A DNA stretch of 64,000 nucleotides from JBNKVT01 sp050299335 (GCA_050299335.1 JBNKVT010000033.1:1-64000); one strand, 5' to 3'. Shown: positions 52,538-61,373, numbered from the stretch's first letter. The notes: generated by a model from the sequence alone, not told the origin. Made by a program: numbers and translations.

Positions 52538-53359
52538 TTACTCCCTGCCGCCGGTTGTCGCTTGTGAGCCGGCTGCAAATTGGCGCTGAAAGATGAGGAA
52601 TATGACCAGCGGTACGCTGGTTGTGATGAGCGCGGCGACGGCGCGCAAATCCCAGTTGAGATCGTAGGTGCCCGCCACCCGTGCCAGCACGACCGGCAGC
52701 GGAACATGGGTTCTCAGATACAGCATGGGCAGCAGCAGGGCGTTCCACGTCCACAGGAACTGCAATATGCCGACTGCGAAAATGGGGCTCATGATATTTG
52801 GCAACACCACATGCCTGAATGTCGCAATGGGCCCGCAGCCGTCGATCCGGGCGGCCTCGATCAGTTCCTTTGGAAAGTCCTCCAGAAAGTTCTTCACCAG
52901 GAAGATGGACCACGCAAAGCTCAATCCGACATAGGGGACAATGACCGAGGCGAAGCTGTCGATCAGCCCGAGGTCTCGCCACAGCCGGAACAGCGGGATG
53001 ATCACCACCTGCTGCGGCAACACGAATGCGTTGATGATGATGATGAGCAGCACCCGGCGAAACCTGAATTTCAGGAAGTGAAAGGCGTAGGCCGCCGCAG
53101 GGGTCAGCGCCATGGTCAGGAAGGTGGCGGTCCCGGCCAGAACAGCCGTCGTCCAGAAGGCATCGGCCAGCGGATACTCGTCCCATACCCGAAACCACGC
53201 GCTGAGCGTGAAGCTCACGTCGTCGATCCGCCACCATCCCATCGTAATCTGGTTGAGCGGACGAATGGACATGAGAACGACGCCGATGATCGGGATCACC
53301 CAGATCGTGGCGATGATGCCCATCAGGACGATGGTCCAGCGGGGTGCGCGCCCGATCAT
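52538..53359 (-). CDS. Sugar ABC permease (MalG/UgpE type)
   Basis: A 273-residue permease with six helices. The EAA loop reads EAARIDGCGPIATFRHVVLPNI. It overlaps the upstream permease by four bases and precedes the hydrolase by two. Confidence 0.92.
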   Translation of the reverse strand: MIGRAPRWTIVLMGIIATIWVIPIIGVVLMSIRPLNQITMGWWRIDDVSFTLSAWFRVWDEYPLADAFWTTAVLAGTATFLTMALTPAAAYAFHFLKFRFRRVLLIIIINAFVLPQQVVIIPLFRLWRDLGLIDSFASVIVPYVGLSFAWSIFLVKNFLEDFPKELIEAARIDGCGPIATFRHVVLPNIMSPIFAVGILQFLWTWNALLLPMLYLRTHVPLPVVLARVAGTYDLNWDLRAVAALITTSVPLVIFLIFQRQFAAGSQATTGGRE

Positions 53360-54318
53360 CTTGCACCTGCCGTTCGCCGGATGATCGCCGGGGTCGAGAC
53401 GATCAGCACCGCAATCAGCAACACTACCGTCGCGGCCGCGCCATAACCCAATTTGAACTGGGTCATGGATTCCCGATACATGAAGTAACCCACCGTTTCG
53501 GTCGCCCGCACGGGGCCGCCACCCGTCAGAATGAAAATGATGTCGAAGGCACGCAATGCGTTGAGCAGATTGATGAAGACGGCCACACGCACACCCGGCA
53601 AGGACAGTGGCATCATGATATGCCGCATCATCCTGAACGGTTTCGCGCCGTCCATATAGGCGGCTTCAAGCACACTTCTGGGAATGGTCTGCACGGCGGC
53701 GAAACATAGGAGCAGCGGCAAGCCCACGGCGCTCCAGCTGGCGGCGATGATCAGCGCCCAGAGCGCCGTGTTCGCGTCTCCCAGCCAAGCATAGGAAAAG
53801 CCCGGATAGAAATTGCCGATGATGGAATTGAGCAGTCCGGCCTGATCAGGCCGCAGGATCGTGATCCAGATATAGCCGCTCACCGCCTCGGAAACGCCGA
53901 AAGCGGAAAAGACCATCATCCTGAAAACCAATGTCTGGCGCGGCGCAAAGGCACACAGCATGGCAAGCGTCCAGCCGATCGAGACCGAAACCGCCGTCAC
54001 TCCCAGCGTGAAGATGAGGGTTGTCCAGATCGTGTTGAGAAACGCCGGATCGGACAGGAGCTGCACATAATTGCCGAAGCCGACATACTTGGCGGGCGCA
54101 AGGCCCCTGATGTCAAAAAAGCTGAGGCGAATGGTTTCGACAAGCGGATAGACCACCGCGACTGCGAACAGGATCATCACCGGCAGGATGAGCAACCACG
54201 CCGCCGGTGTGTCCCTCAGCCGCCAGCCGCGACTGGCGAGCAGGAATTCCCGCTCGCCAGCCGCGAGGCCTTCGGTGGCACCGGAAGCTGCCGCTGGAGT
54301 TGCGGCAGTTCTGGTCAT
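53356..54318 (-). CDS. Sugar ABC permease (MalF/UgpA type)
   Basis: A 320-residue permease with six helices after a polar N-terminus. The EAA loop reads EAAYMDGAKPFRMMRHIMMPLSLPG. It overlaps both neighbours by four bases in the ABC operon. Confidence 0.92.
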   Translation of the reverse strand: MTRTAATPAAASGATEGLAAGEREFLLASRGWRLRDTPAAWLLILPVMILFAVAVVYPLVETIRLSFFDIRGLAPAKYVGFGNYVQLLSDPAFLNTIWTTLIFTLGVTAVSVSIGWTLAMLCAFAPRQTLVFRMMVFSAFGVSEAVSGYIWITILRPDQAGLLNSIIGNFYPGFSYAWLGDANTALWALIIAASWSAVGLPLLLCFAAVQTIPRSVLEAAYMDGAKPFRMMRHIMMPLSLPGVRVAVFINLLNALRAFDIIFILTGGGPVRATETVGYFMYRESMTQFKLGYGAAATVVLLIAVLIVSTPAIIRRTAGAR

Positions 54319-55610
54319 TCGTAAACGCCGCTCGACGCCTTGGCTTCGATCGCCGCCAGAACGGCGTCAATGGTGGATTCCGATGGATCCTGCAGGAATT
54401 TCTGCAGCTGCACCCGGTACTCGTCGCCGAGATCACCTGGCAGAAGATCGCCCAGCACGAACTGCACTTTCGAGTTCGAGACCATGGACGTCGCAATCTG
54501 CTGGACAGGACCAAGCAGCGAAGGGTCGGCGTCCTTGTGCGGCGCGGCATAGCCGTATCCCTGGATGATATCCGCAGCTTCCTTGGTTGCGAGGAAATCA
54601 AGGAACGCGTCGGCCGCCTCGGGATTGGCACCATTGGACGTCACGTTGACCTCCTTGCTGTCGACCATGGAGGTATCGTCATGCCCCATGCCGAGCGCGG
54701 GGAACTGGAAGATGGAATAGTCGACCCCCTCTTCCATGCCATAGTCCGAACGGGCGCGGGCATTCACCCACATGCCCATCTGCAGATAGGCCTTTGCCCT
54801 GGCCTGAAACACCAGGTCCGCTTCGCCGTCCCAGTCGTTGGCAAGCATTGAGGCGGTATCGCCACAGCAGCCCGCCTCGAGCATTTCGGCATATTTCATC
54901 AGCGCAGCCTTGACCCGGTCGTCGGTCCAGGGGATGTCGTGCAGCGCCAGGGCACTGGCGGTTTCGACACCGGACGTGCGGATCAGCAGTGTCTCGAATG
55001 TCTCCGCATGCGCCCAGTACTTGCCGGGAATCGCGACCGGTGCGTCAACGCCGGAGGCCTTCAGCTTGTCAAAACTGGCGATATAGGCGTCCCAGGTTTC
55101 CGGCGGGGTCACACCGGCGCTTTCGAGCGTTTCGGTGACATACCAGATGGCCGACCGATCACCATAGGTATAGGTCAGACCATAGGTTTCGTCGCCGATG
55201 GAGCCCAGGTTGCGCCAACTGTCGGAAAGCTGGTCGCCCCAGCCATACTGGTCCCATTCGGCATCGATCGGGCGCAGCAGTCCGGCACTGTTCAACTCGG
55301 CGCGGAAGGCCGGCCAGGTATTGATGATGATGTCGACGGTCTCACCACCAAGCAACGCGGTTCGCATGGGGCCGCGCATGTCGCCCTGCCCGGTCACGAC
55401 AAGTTCGCGAACAGTCACATCCGGATTTCGCGCCATGAACGCATTCTCCAGATCCACCCACAAATCGGCCTCGACGCCGCCCTGCCACTGAAGAATGACG
55501 AGTTCGCCGCTCTGCGCAAACGCCATCGGGGTGACAGACATACCCAGTCCAAGCGCAAGACCGCCAAGTACCGAACGCCGGCGCCAAGTGTCATTTTTTC
55601 CACTGATCAT
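54315..55610 (-). CDS. ABC transporter substrate-binding protein
   Basis: A 431-residue periplasmic protein (family 1 extracellular solute-binding). Its signal peptide (RRRSVLGGLALGLGMSVTPMAFA-Q) has twin arginines, so Tat export is possible. The mature part has LVILQWQGGVEADLWVDLENAF near its start and DAFLDFLATKEAADIIQGYGY near its end, as in oligosaccharide-binding proteins. GGAGGAG precedes ATG 55610. It is the first gene of the operon; the operator lies 45 bases upstream. Confidence 0.9.
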   Translation of the reverse strand: MISGKNDTWRRRSVLGGLALGLGMSVTPMAFAQSGELVILQWQGGVEADLWVDLENAFMARNPDVTVRELVVTGQGDMRGPMRTALLGGETVDIIINTWPAFRAELNSAGLLRPIDAEWDQYGWGDQLSDSWRNLGSIGDETYGLTYTYGDRSAIWYVTETLESAGVTPPETWDAYIASFDKLKASGVDAPVAIPGKYWAHAETFETLLIRTSGVETASALALHDIPWTDDRVKAALMKYAEMLEAGCCGDTASMLANDWDGEADLVFQARAKAYLQMGMWVNARARSDYGMEEGVDYSIFQFPALGMGHDDTSMVDSKEVNVTSNGANPEAADAFLDFLATKEAADIIQGYGYAAPHKDADPSLLGPVQQIATSMVSNSKVQFVLGDLLPGDLGDEYRVQLQKFLQDPSESTIDAVLAAIEAKASSGVYE

Positions 55611-55654
55611 TGGTTTCTCCTCCCACATACGGGCCGGTCATCTTAGACCTCCGT

Positions 55655-55674
55655 AGTTGATAACGTTATCAACT
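55655..55674. promoter_or_regulatory. 20-bp palindromic LacI-type operator
   Basis: A perfect 20-base palindrome, with core TTGATAACGTTATCAA, lies just before the ABC operon. LacI-family regulators bind such sites with a central CG. The resident LacI gene at 49284 is the likely partner. No second copy was noted inside the operon. Confidence 0.85.
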
Positions 55675-56223
55675 TGGTTCGATTAGTCAATGACGATGGC
55701 TTCCTGAACCCGGCAAGGCACTGGGATTGTGTTCAATGGTGGTGGAAAGCCCGGCCCGAAACATGCGGCAATGGCCCGCTTCGGTTCTCACGGGGCTGGG
55801 TTGATCGGGTAGGCGACGGGGTCGAGGCGGGTGGTGCATTCTCGCCACGTGCTGACGTCGATGAATCAGAAATACGCCGTTGCTCAAACCCATGGACCAC
55901 CCGTTAGGCGCTGACGTCATTCTCCTGCTGGCGGCGCCCTTCCGCTGCAGGTCGACGCGCAAGTGTCGGTTATGCGACCGAGATCGTCGATAATCCGACA
56001 AATCGCTGCAAATTTAGGGCTTTGCGACACATTACCGCCCCATCGCCGGTCACAAACTCCCCGCTCAACCGTCGGTAGATACGGTCGGCAATCTCTTGCC
56101 GATCGCAAAAGCGAGACATCAAAGAGGGGGGAATGCGCGACGCTCGCTGCCGCGACCATCCAGTCATCCATTCATCATTGTTCGAGTGCTCAACCAGGCG
56201 GTGTTGCACGCGCTTTGCTGCGT
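55675..56223. other. Intergenic stretch between fucoside operon and sigma factor
   Basis: About 550 bases. The left end holds the operon's promoter and operator. The rest has only short frames of unnatural composition on both strands. The sigma factor's own promoter is probably near 55960-56220, but no clear boxes stand out. Confidence 0.45.
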
Positions 56224-57120
56224 ATGACGATACTGAATTTTCCAAGCCCGACCGTGGATCGGAACGACGACCACAACCAGCCTGCGGAACCGACCATCGA
56301 TCCAGCGGAAGCGCTGCGCGCTCTGCTTGTCAAGACGCATCTGCGACGACGAGCACGCGGGCGACGGCGCCCGAAATCACCGGCTTCCGTCATCGCCGGC
56401 TCGCTGAATTCAGGGATCGGCCGCCAGATCGGCACGACCAGGCTGGACCCGTTCGAACTGCTGAGCGAGTGGCTTGGGGTGATCCGTCCGGGGGCACAGG
56501 CTGAGCCGTTCCTGGCACTGTTTTCGTTGCGCACCGAACAGAGGCCGATCGATCATGTGATCGTCGAGCGTCCGGCCCAGCCGCCCGAGCCGGCGCGGCC
56601 GGCGGCGAGCGAAGGTGGCTTCTGGCCGCTGTGGATTGAGCATCGCGATCAGATGAAGCGGATCGCGATGCGTCTGATGCAGGGAAACGAAGCCGATGCC
56701 GAAGACGCGCTCAGCACTGCAATGCTGCGGGCGGAGCGGGCCTTCGATCCGGAAAAGATCCTGAACCCCGTCGCCTGGTTCAATCGTCTGGTCCATAATG
56801 CCTGCATCGATCACTACCGCCACCGCAGCCGCACCTCGACGCTCGGTGACGCCGTTGAAATTGCCCCTGACGAGGCCGCACCGACGACGGTCGACGTTCA
56901 AAATGGACGCTCCGGCGAAGAAGAGCTCCTGTCGCGTGAGGGGCTCAACGAGACCTTATGCGCAATCCTGGAACTGCCCGGCGAGTTGATGGAACCGCTG
57001 ATGCTGCGCTGCCTGGCTGAGCGGCCCTATGAAGAGATCGCGCGCGAGATGGATCTCAGCAACGCCGCCGTGCGCAAACGGGTGCAACTGGCGCGGAAGT
57101 ATCTGAAGGACATCCTCTGA
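56224..57120 (+). CDS. Sigma-70 family (ECF-like) RNA polymerase sigma factor
   Basis: A 298-residue protein. Region 2 covers about residues 135-210 (EHRDQMKRIAMRLMQGNEADAEDALS, NPVAWFNRLVHNACIDHYRHRSR), and region 4 covers the last 60 (LNETLCAILELPGEL, RPYEEIAREMDLSNAAVRKRVQLARKYL). The first 130 residues are an extra domain rich in Arg, Pro and Thr. ATG 56224 is the first start with natural downstream sequence; no ribosome binding site is clear. Position convergent to the Reb cluster suggests it may control the Reb genes. Confidence 0.78.
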   Translation: MTILNFPSPTVDRNDDHNQPAEPTIDPAEALRALLVKTHLRRRARGRRRPKSPASVIAGSLNSGIGRQIGTTRLDPFELLSEWLGVIRPGAQAEPFLALFSLRTEQRPIDHVIVERPAQPPEPARPAASEGGFWPLWIEHRDQMKRIAMRLMQGNEADAEDALSTAMLRAERAFDPEKILNPVAWFNRLVHNACIDHYRHRSRTSTLGDAVEIAPDEAAPTTVDVQNGRSGEEELLSREGLNETLCAILELPGELMEPLMLRCLAERPYEEIAREMDLSNAAVRKRVQLARKYLKDIL

Positions 57121-57143
57121 GTCAGCCGCCCGGCAAAACCAAA

Positions 57144-57169
57144 CCCGCCCGGAACTCAACCTGGGCGGG
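57144..57169. terminator. Bidirectional hairpin, sigma factor/Reb cluster
   Basis: CCCGCCC and GGGCGGG arms enclose a 12-base loop between the convergent sigma gene and the last Reb-cluster gene. AAA on one side and TTTG on the other fit a weak rho-independent terminator for both. Confidence 0.6.
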
Positions 57170-57192
57170 ATTTGACTGAAAGACTCTGAACT

Positions 57193-57696
57193 TCAGCTTT
57201 TGGGAAATTCCGCCAGCGCCTTGCCCGAGGCCGTGGTTATCTGCTCGGCCACCAGACCGCCCGCAAGGCCGCCCAACATCGAAAGGATGTAAACCACCGC
57301 ATGCTCGCCCAGCGCCTCGAGATTCTGCTCCGCGATATCCTCGAACATCAGCTGCAGCGCCTTGCCCTCGGCGGCGGCAGTCATCGACAGGATGTTGCGT
57401 TGGTAGTCCACCGCGTCCTGTACCGAGAACGCCAGCGCCTGGGCGGCCTTCTGATAGGCGATCGGCGCGCCGGCATTGGCGAGCGGCCCGGCAGCACCCG
57501 CGCCCCCGCCGCCACCACCTGAAGAGGACGGGTAGTCGGGCAGAATGCCAAAGGCGTACTGGCTGGAAACATCGACCGCGTCGACAATCTGAGGATTGAC
57601 CTTGTCCAGCGCCCGACCGGTATCCTTGTCGACATTCTCGCGCGGACCGGGATCCTCGTCCTCGTCGCCCGCGCGATCCGCGTCCTCCTTCGCCAT
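57193..57696 (-). CDS. RebB-related protein with acidic N-terminus
   Basis: A 167-residue protein. The first 30 residues are acidic and disordered (MAKEDADRAGDEDEDPGP), then VNPQIVDAVDVSSQYAFG echoes the VN-x-QITDAVTQ start of RebB. A Gly-rich stretch (SSSGGGGGG) and an Ala-rich helical half (AAQALAFSVQDAVDYQRNILSM) follow. AAGGAGG precedes the ATG. It is the last gene of the Reb unit. Confidence 0.6.
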   Translation of the reverse strand: MAKEDADRAGDEDEDPGPRENVDKDTGRALDKVNPQIVDAVDVSSQYAFGILPDYPSSSGGGGGGAGAAGPLANAGAPIAYQKAAQALAFSVQDAVDYQRNILSMTAAAEGKALQLMFEDIAEQNLEALGEHAVVYILSMLGGLAGGLVAEQITTASGKALAEFPKS

Positions 57697-57734
57697 GCCG
57701 GCCCCTCCTTGTCAGTGCAACTGGCCCCGCCGGG

Positions 57735-57974
57735 TCAGCTTTCGAAATTCTTCGCGGCGTTCATGATCATGGTCACGGCGCTTGAGGTGACGGCGTTGCC
57801 GATCTGCTGCAGCCCGCCTTGTGCCTGCTGGGCATTCTCCATCGCCAGCGAGATCGAATGCGCCGCGGTCTGGTAGACCATGGCAATCGACTGCGCGGGT
57901 GCCTCGGCCAATACCTTGACATTGGTCTGGGTAACCGCGTCGGTGACCTGATCGTTTACTTTTCCCTGGGCCAT
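57735..57974 (-). CDS. RebB-family R-body protein, copy 1
   Basis: A 79-residue protein starting MAQGKVNDQVTDAVTQTNVKVLAEAPAQSIAMVYQTAAHS. The VN-x-Q-x-TDAVTQ-x-NVK motif is the RebB signature. R-body proteins polymerise into coiled ribbons that unroll with pH or another trigger. AAGGAG is upstream. It is the shortest paralogue. Confidence 0.85.
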   Translation of the reverse strand: MAQGKVNDQVTDAVTQTNVKVLAEAPAQSIAMVYQTAAHSISLAMENAQQAQGGLQQIGNAVTSSAVTMIMNAAKNFES

Positions 57975-58026
57975 GGTGAACCCTCTCCTTGATCATGCGC
58001 CGGGGCCGCGCCCGGTTCCGTTCGGC

Positions 58027-58353
58027 CTAGGGCCGCAATAGGTCTTTCAGGGCCGTCAAAATGGCCAAGGTGTTGTCGGTCTGATTGGCCTGGGCGATTT
58101 TCACCGTCGCCATCGCCCCCGCCATCGTCCCGGCGGTGTAGATCTGGATCACGCCCTGATTAGCCGCAGCCTGGGCGCAGATCGCCGAATTGCGCTGTGT
58201 CTGCACCGCGTTCTCGTAAAGGATCGAGATCGAGTGCGAGGCCGACTGGTACATCGAGCCGGTCGCCATCGCCGGTGCCTGTGCCAGGATCGACACGCCG
58301 TTCTGGGTGACGGCATCGGTGATCTGGCTGTTGACGGGTGTTGGATATGCCAT
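58027..58353 (-). CDS. RebB-family R-body protein, copy 2
   Basis: A 108-residue protein starting MAYPTPVNSQITDAVTQNGVSILAQAPAMATGSMYQSASHS. It shares the RebB motif and continues with an Ala-rich helical repeat. Start context AGGGAG is six bases upstream. The length matches the classic RebB. Confidence 0.88.
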   Translation of the reverse strand: MAYPTPVNSQITDAVTQNGVSILAQAPAMATGSMYQSASHSISILYENAVQTQRNSAICAQAAANQGVIQIYTAGTMAGAMATVKIAQANQTDNTLAILTALKDLLRP

Positions 58354-58362
58354 TTCTGCTCC

Positions 58363-58605
58363 CTAACCGCCCGACGGGCCCTTGGCGCCGACTATTCCGG
58401 CGATGATCGCGGCGGTGCTCATCTCGTTGGCGGTCTGCATGCCGCCCTGGATCTGCGTGGCTGTTTCCATCGACAGACCCATGGCATGCGCCAGGGTCTG
58501 CGCCGACAGTCCGATGGCCTCGGCCTGGGCCTCGGCGACAGTCTTGACATTGGTCTGGGTGACCGCGTCGGTGATCTGGCTGTTGACGCCCTTGACCTTG
58601 GCCAT
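58363..58605 (-). CDS. RebB-family R-body protein, copy 3
   Basis: An 80-residue protein starting MAKVKGVNSQITDAVTQTNVKTVAEAQAEAIGLSAQT. ATG 58605 overlaps the stop of the next gene upstream (TGATG), and GGAGG lies seven bases before it. Confidence 0.85.
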   Translation of the reverse strand: MAKVKGVNSQITDAVTQTNVKTVAEAQAEAIGLSAQTLAHAMGLSMETATQIQGGMQTANEMSTAAIIAGIVGAKGPSGG

Positions 58606-58868
58606 CACGTCACCTCCAAGCGCGGCCTGAGGAGCTTTTCCTTGACCGCCTCGGCATAGACGACGGGATCGCGCACTGGCAGGTCCTCGATCCTCAAAAG
58701 ACCTGCCAACGCGGTGGAAAAGGCGGCGTTACAGATCGCTTCGGTGCGCACGAACTCGCTCGAGGCCGCGACAGCTTCGCGGCCGCGCGCCGTGCTGTCG
58801 ACCATCATGCGATCCAGAAGACGGTGGGTCAGTGTCATTTTCGCGATTGCAACAAAGTCCTCGTCCAT
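58605..58868 (-). CDS. Small unknown Reb-cluster protein
   Basis: An 87-residue helical protein starting MDEDFVAIAKMTLTHRLLDRMMVD, with GGAGG six bases before ATG 58868. It lacks the RebB motif. It overlaps the RebB copy at 58363 by one base, so it is co-translated with it. Confidence 0.6.
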   Translation of the reverse strand: MDEDFVAIAKMTLTHRLLDRMMVDSTARGREAVAASSEFVRTEAICNAAFSTALAGLLRIEDLPVRDPVVYAEAVKEKLLRPRLEVT

Positions 58869-58878
58869 GGTCACCTCC

Positions 58879-59310
58879 CTAGAACTGGTTCTGTCCGGCA
58901 GCGAGTCCGCGCAGAAGATCGGCATCGAGACCGCCGCCCTCCTCGTCCTCGTCGTCGAAATAGGTGTCGCCCATCTTCAGCATCTGCATCACGCAGCCAC
59001 CGGTGGCGATCAGTGCAAGCGTATTCAGCCGCTGCTGGTTGGCGACCGAGCCCAGCATCATCTGTCCCTGAGCCTGGGAGGCCGTCATCATCGATTCAGC
59101 CGTCGCGAATGCGGGCACCGAGCCCAGCGTCGCCAGCAGCGATCCTTCGCTGCCGCCGATGTCGCGCAGCAGCCGCTCCATCTGGCGTATCGACACGCCA
59201 CCGCGCCGCTTGCGCTTCTTTTTGTGCTTCTTGCGCGTCAGATCCGCCTTGAATTCGGCCTTGGAATCGGCCTTGGCTTTGGCCCTGTCGTCTCGGTCCT
59301 CTTTGGCCAT
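58879..59310 (-). CDS. Reb-cluster protein with Lys-rich N-terminus
   Basis: A 143-residue protein. The first 38 residues are highly basic (DLTRKKHKKKRKRRGG), then an Ala/Gln-rich helical block (SMMTASQAQGQMMLGSVANQQRLNTLALIATGG) and an acidic end. The helical block is RebB-like in character without the motif. A basic tail on a polymer protein could bind nucleic acid or membrane (inference). Confidence 0.55.
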   Translation of the reverse strand: MAKEDRDDRAKAKADSKAEFKADLTRKKHKKKRKRRGGVSIRQMERLLRDIGGSEGSLLATLGSVPAFATAESMMTASQAQGQMMLGSVANQQRLNTLALIATGGCVMQMLKMGDTYFDDEDEEGGGLDADLLRGLAAGQNQF

Positions 59311-59384
59311 CGGCTCGCTCCATTCTGATCAGTCGGAAGCGTTCGGTGGCCGGGCGGATCGATGCCCGCCCGGCGGCGATATCG

Positions 59385-59708
59385 TCAGGCGGCGGTCGCG
59401 CGGAGCGCGGTCAGCAGCGACAGCATGTTGTTGGGCACGTCGCTTTGCGACAGCTTCGACGTCGCCACGGCACCGGCCATGGTGTCGACGCTGTAGATCT
59501 GGATGACGCCCTGGTTGGTCGCGGCCTGGCCGGCAATGGCCAGCTGCTGCTGGGCGCTGGTGGCGTTCTCGTAAAGGATGCCGGTGGAATGGGCCAGCGA
59601 CTGATAGATCGCGCCCATGGCCATTGCCGGCGCTTCGGCCATGACCTTGACGTTGGCCTGGGTCACCGCATCGGTGATCTGGCCGTTGAGGGGAGTGGGA
59701 AGTGCCAT
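59385..59708 (-). CDS. RebB-family R-body protein, copy 4
   Basis: A 107-residue protein starting MALPTPLNGQITDAVTQANVKVMAEAPAMAMGAIYQSLAHSTG. It is about 90% identical to copy 5. AAGGAGA precedes the ATG. Confidence 0.88.
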   Translation of the reverse strand: MALPTPLNGQITDAVTQANVKVMAEAPAMAMGAIYQSLAHSTGILYENATSAQQQLAIAGQAATNQGVIQIYSVDTMAGAVATSKLSQSDVPNNMLSLLTALRATAA

Positions 59709-60011
59709 GTGGTCTCTCCTTGGCGCTGTTTTCTGTCACGCCCGGCCGCCTGCGCGGATGGGTCATTTGATCGACGGACAGGATCGGGGATTGTGAACGA
59801 AAAGAGCAGTTTTTCTGCTGTTCTCCGGCCCAGGAGCAAAACCGGATCGGATTGAAACAACTTGATCCTGGGACTTTTCCCAAACACTTGAATCTGGTGC
59901 TAAATTCTTCTTCAGACTGGTTCGGTCCGAAACGATTTTGGACTGGAAATGCCAACGCCAGCACCTGTTCGGGCACTGGCGTCAGCCGATTGCCTTGAAA
60001 GCGGAACGAGG
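59709..60011. other. Regulatory gap between the two most similar RebB genes
   Basis: About 300 bases. An imperfect hairpin (ACGCCAG/CTGGCGT, about 59954-59983) sits just downstream of copy 5 and may be its transcription end. The AT-richer left part (59800-59940) is a plausible promoter for copy 4 and the genes behind it. No gene is seen. Confidence 0.45.
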
Positions 60012-60344
60012 TTACGCGATCGGGCTCTGGGTCGCGCGGAGCGCGGTCAGAAGCGACAGCATGTTGTCGGGCACATCGCTCTGCGCGATTTTCGAGGTCG
60101 CCACAGCGCCGGCCATGGTATCGACGCTGTAGACCTGAATCACGCCCTGGTTGGTGGCGGCCTGTGCGGCGATGGCCAACTGCTGCTGCGAACTGGTTGC
60201 GTTCTCGTAAAGGATGCCGGTCGAGTGCGCCAGCGACTGATAGATCGCGCCCATGGCCATGGCCGGCGCTTCGGCCATGACCTTGACGTTGGACTGGGTG
60301 ACTGCGTCGGTGATCTGACCGTTAACAGGTGTCGGGATAGCCAT
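60012..60344 (-). CDS. RebB-family R-body protein, copy 5
   Basis: A 110-residue protein starting MAIPTPVNGQITDAVTQSNVKVMAEAPAMAMGAIYQSLAHSTG. GGAGG precedes ATG 60344. It differs from copy 4 at about ten positions and has a four-residue longer end (QSPIA). Confidence 0.88.
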   Translation of the reverse strand: MAIPTPVNGQITDAVTQSNVKVMAEAPAMAMGAIYQSLAHSTGILYENATSSQQQLAIAAQAATNQGVIQVYSVDTMAGAVATSKIAQSDVPDNMLSLLTALRATQSPIA

Positions 60345-60445
60345 GTAATTCCTCCGATTTCTAGGGTCACATGGACCTGTCAACGTTTCTCGTCCATGCT
60401 CATCTTGCTGACGGACCAACCTCCCCCTTGTGACAAGAAATTCGC

Positions 60446-60949
60446 TCAGTTCGGCGTTTTTTTCTGCGCCGGCATGGTGAGGCCCGCGGCTTCCAGTTGC
60501 GCGCGCACCTCCGTAGCAATCAGGCTGCGCAAGGTATTGACGATCTCCTGCATCACCAGCACCTGACCCTGAGGCACCGGCGCCGGTTGCGCTGCGGGCG
60601 CAGCGTCACCCAGTGCGCGCAGGGCCGCGTCGATCTGATCCTTGGTGTAGGTCGGCGTGGGCTGCGAAGTCGCCCCCCGGGCGGGATCGCGCGGCGGGAC
60701 GCCTGCGCCCAGATCCTGCGGCGTCGGCACCTCAGCCTGTTGCTGAGCGACCTGATCGAGCACCGCCTGGCGCTGGGCATGAAACCCCTGGGCAAGCTGT
60801 TCCTTCTGTGCCTGCGCCGAGGCCAGCATCGCCTGCCCCGCCTCGGCCGCCTGTTCCGGTGTCATGCCACCCACGGTGGGCGCGGCGCGCGGTTGCTGAG
60901 CTTGTGGGCCAGGGCTCTCCTGGGGCGGTTGGGCGGCGTCCTCGGTCAT
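60446..60949 (-). CDS. Unknown Reb-cluster protein, Gln/Pro/Ala-rich
   Basis: A 167-residue, probably disordered or coiled protein starting MTEDAAQPPQESPGPQ. A helical middle (AAEAGQAMLASAQAQKEQLAQGFHAQRQAVLDQVAQQQ) and a helical end (VLVMQEIVNTLRSLIATEVRAQLEAAG) are separated by Pro-rich linkers. It overlaps the next gene by four bases (ATGA). Confidence 0.6.
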   Translation of the reverse strand: MTEDAAQPPQESPGPQAQQPRAAPTVGGMTPEQAAEAGQAMLASAQAQKEQLAQGFHAQRQAVLDQVAQQQAEVPTPQDLGAGVPPRDPARGATSQPTPTYTKDQIDAALRALGDAAPAAQPAPVPQGQVLVMQEIVNTLRSLIATEVRAQLEAAGLTMPAQKKTPN

Positions 60950-61368
60950 GGGTCCTTCTCCGTCTTGTCGGCGGATGGTTCGGAAGGCGCCTCGGGATCG
61001 GCGTCAATGTCGTCTGGATCCGGCTCGATACCGCGCATCCTGTTCAGATGCTTGGTCCGCATCACCGTCGCCGCCTTGGCAAACATGTTGCCGACCAGGT
61101 CCTCGTTCAGACGCTGGACGAGAAGCTTCATGTCCGGGTTCATCGGCTGCGCATCCAGCCTCTCGGCCAGGCGCTGGCGCATCTGCGCCTGCAGTTCGGG
61201 CATGATCCGTTCATAGGTCGAGGCAACTGCGTCGATCAACTCATGCGGACGCAAGCCCCGCTTTGCCTGCGCGTGCAATTCCTGGAACAGATCGGTATCG
61301 GCGGGCCGCTTCGACCCGCCAGTGCGTTGCGTCCCCGCTTTCGCGGCGGCAGAGGCACCCTTGGCCAT
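60946..61368 (-). CDS. Unknown Reb-cluster protein
   Basis: A 140-residue helical protein starting MAKGASAAAKAGTQRTGG. The core (LFQELHAQAKRGLRPHELIDAVASTYERIMPELQAQMRQRL) has natural composition, and the end is acidic and disordered. It follows the gene at 61374 after five bases. No family is recognised. Confidence 0.6.
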   Translation of the reverse strand: MAKGASAAAKAGTQRTGGSKRPADTDLFQELHAQAKRGLRPHELIDAVASTYERIMPELQAQMRQRLAERLDAQPMNPDMKLLVQRLNEDLVGNMFAKAATVMRTKHLNRMRGIEPDPDDIDADPEAPSEPSADKTEKDP

Positions 61369-61373
61369 CGCCG

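Noticed and set aside
52536..53366. Upstream extension that would join the hydrolase at 50484 into a 960-residue protein
   Set aside because: The extension lies in an alternative frame of the permease gene at 52538; ATG 52535 has a good ribosome binding site.
57735..60344. Repeated VN-x-QITDAVTQ-coding segments read as a CRISPR or DNA repeat array
   Set aside because: The repeats are codon-level similarities among separate RebB genes, not regular short repeats with spacers.
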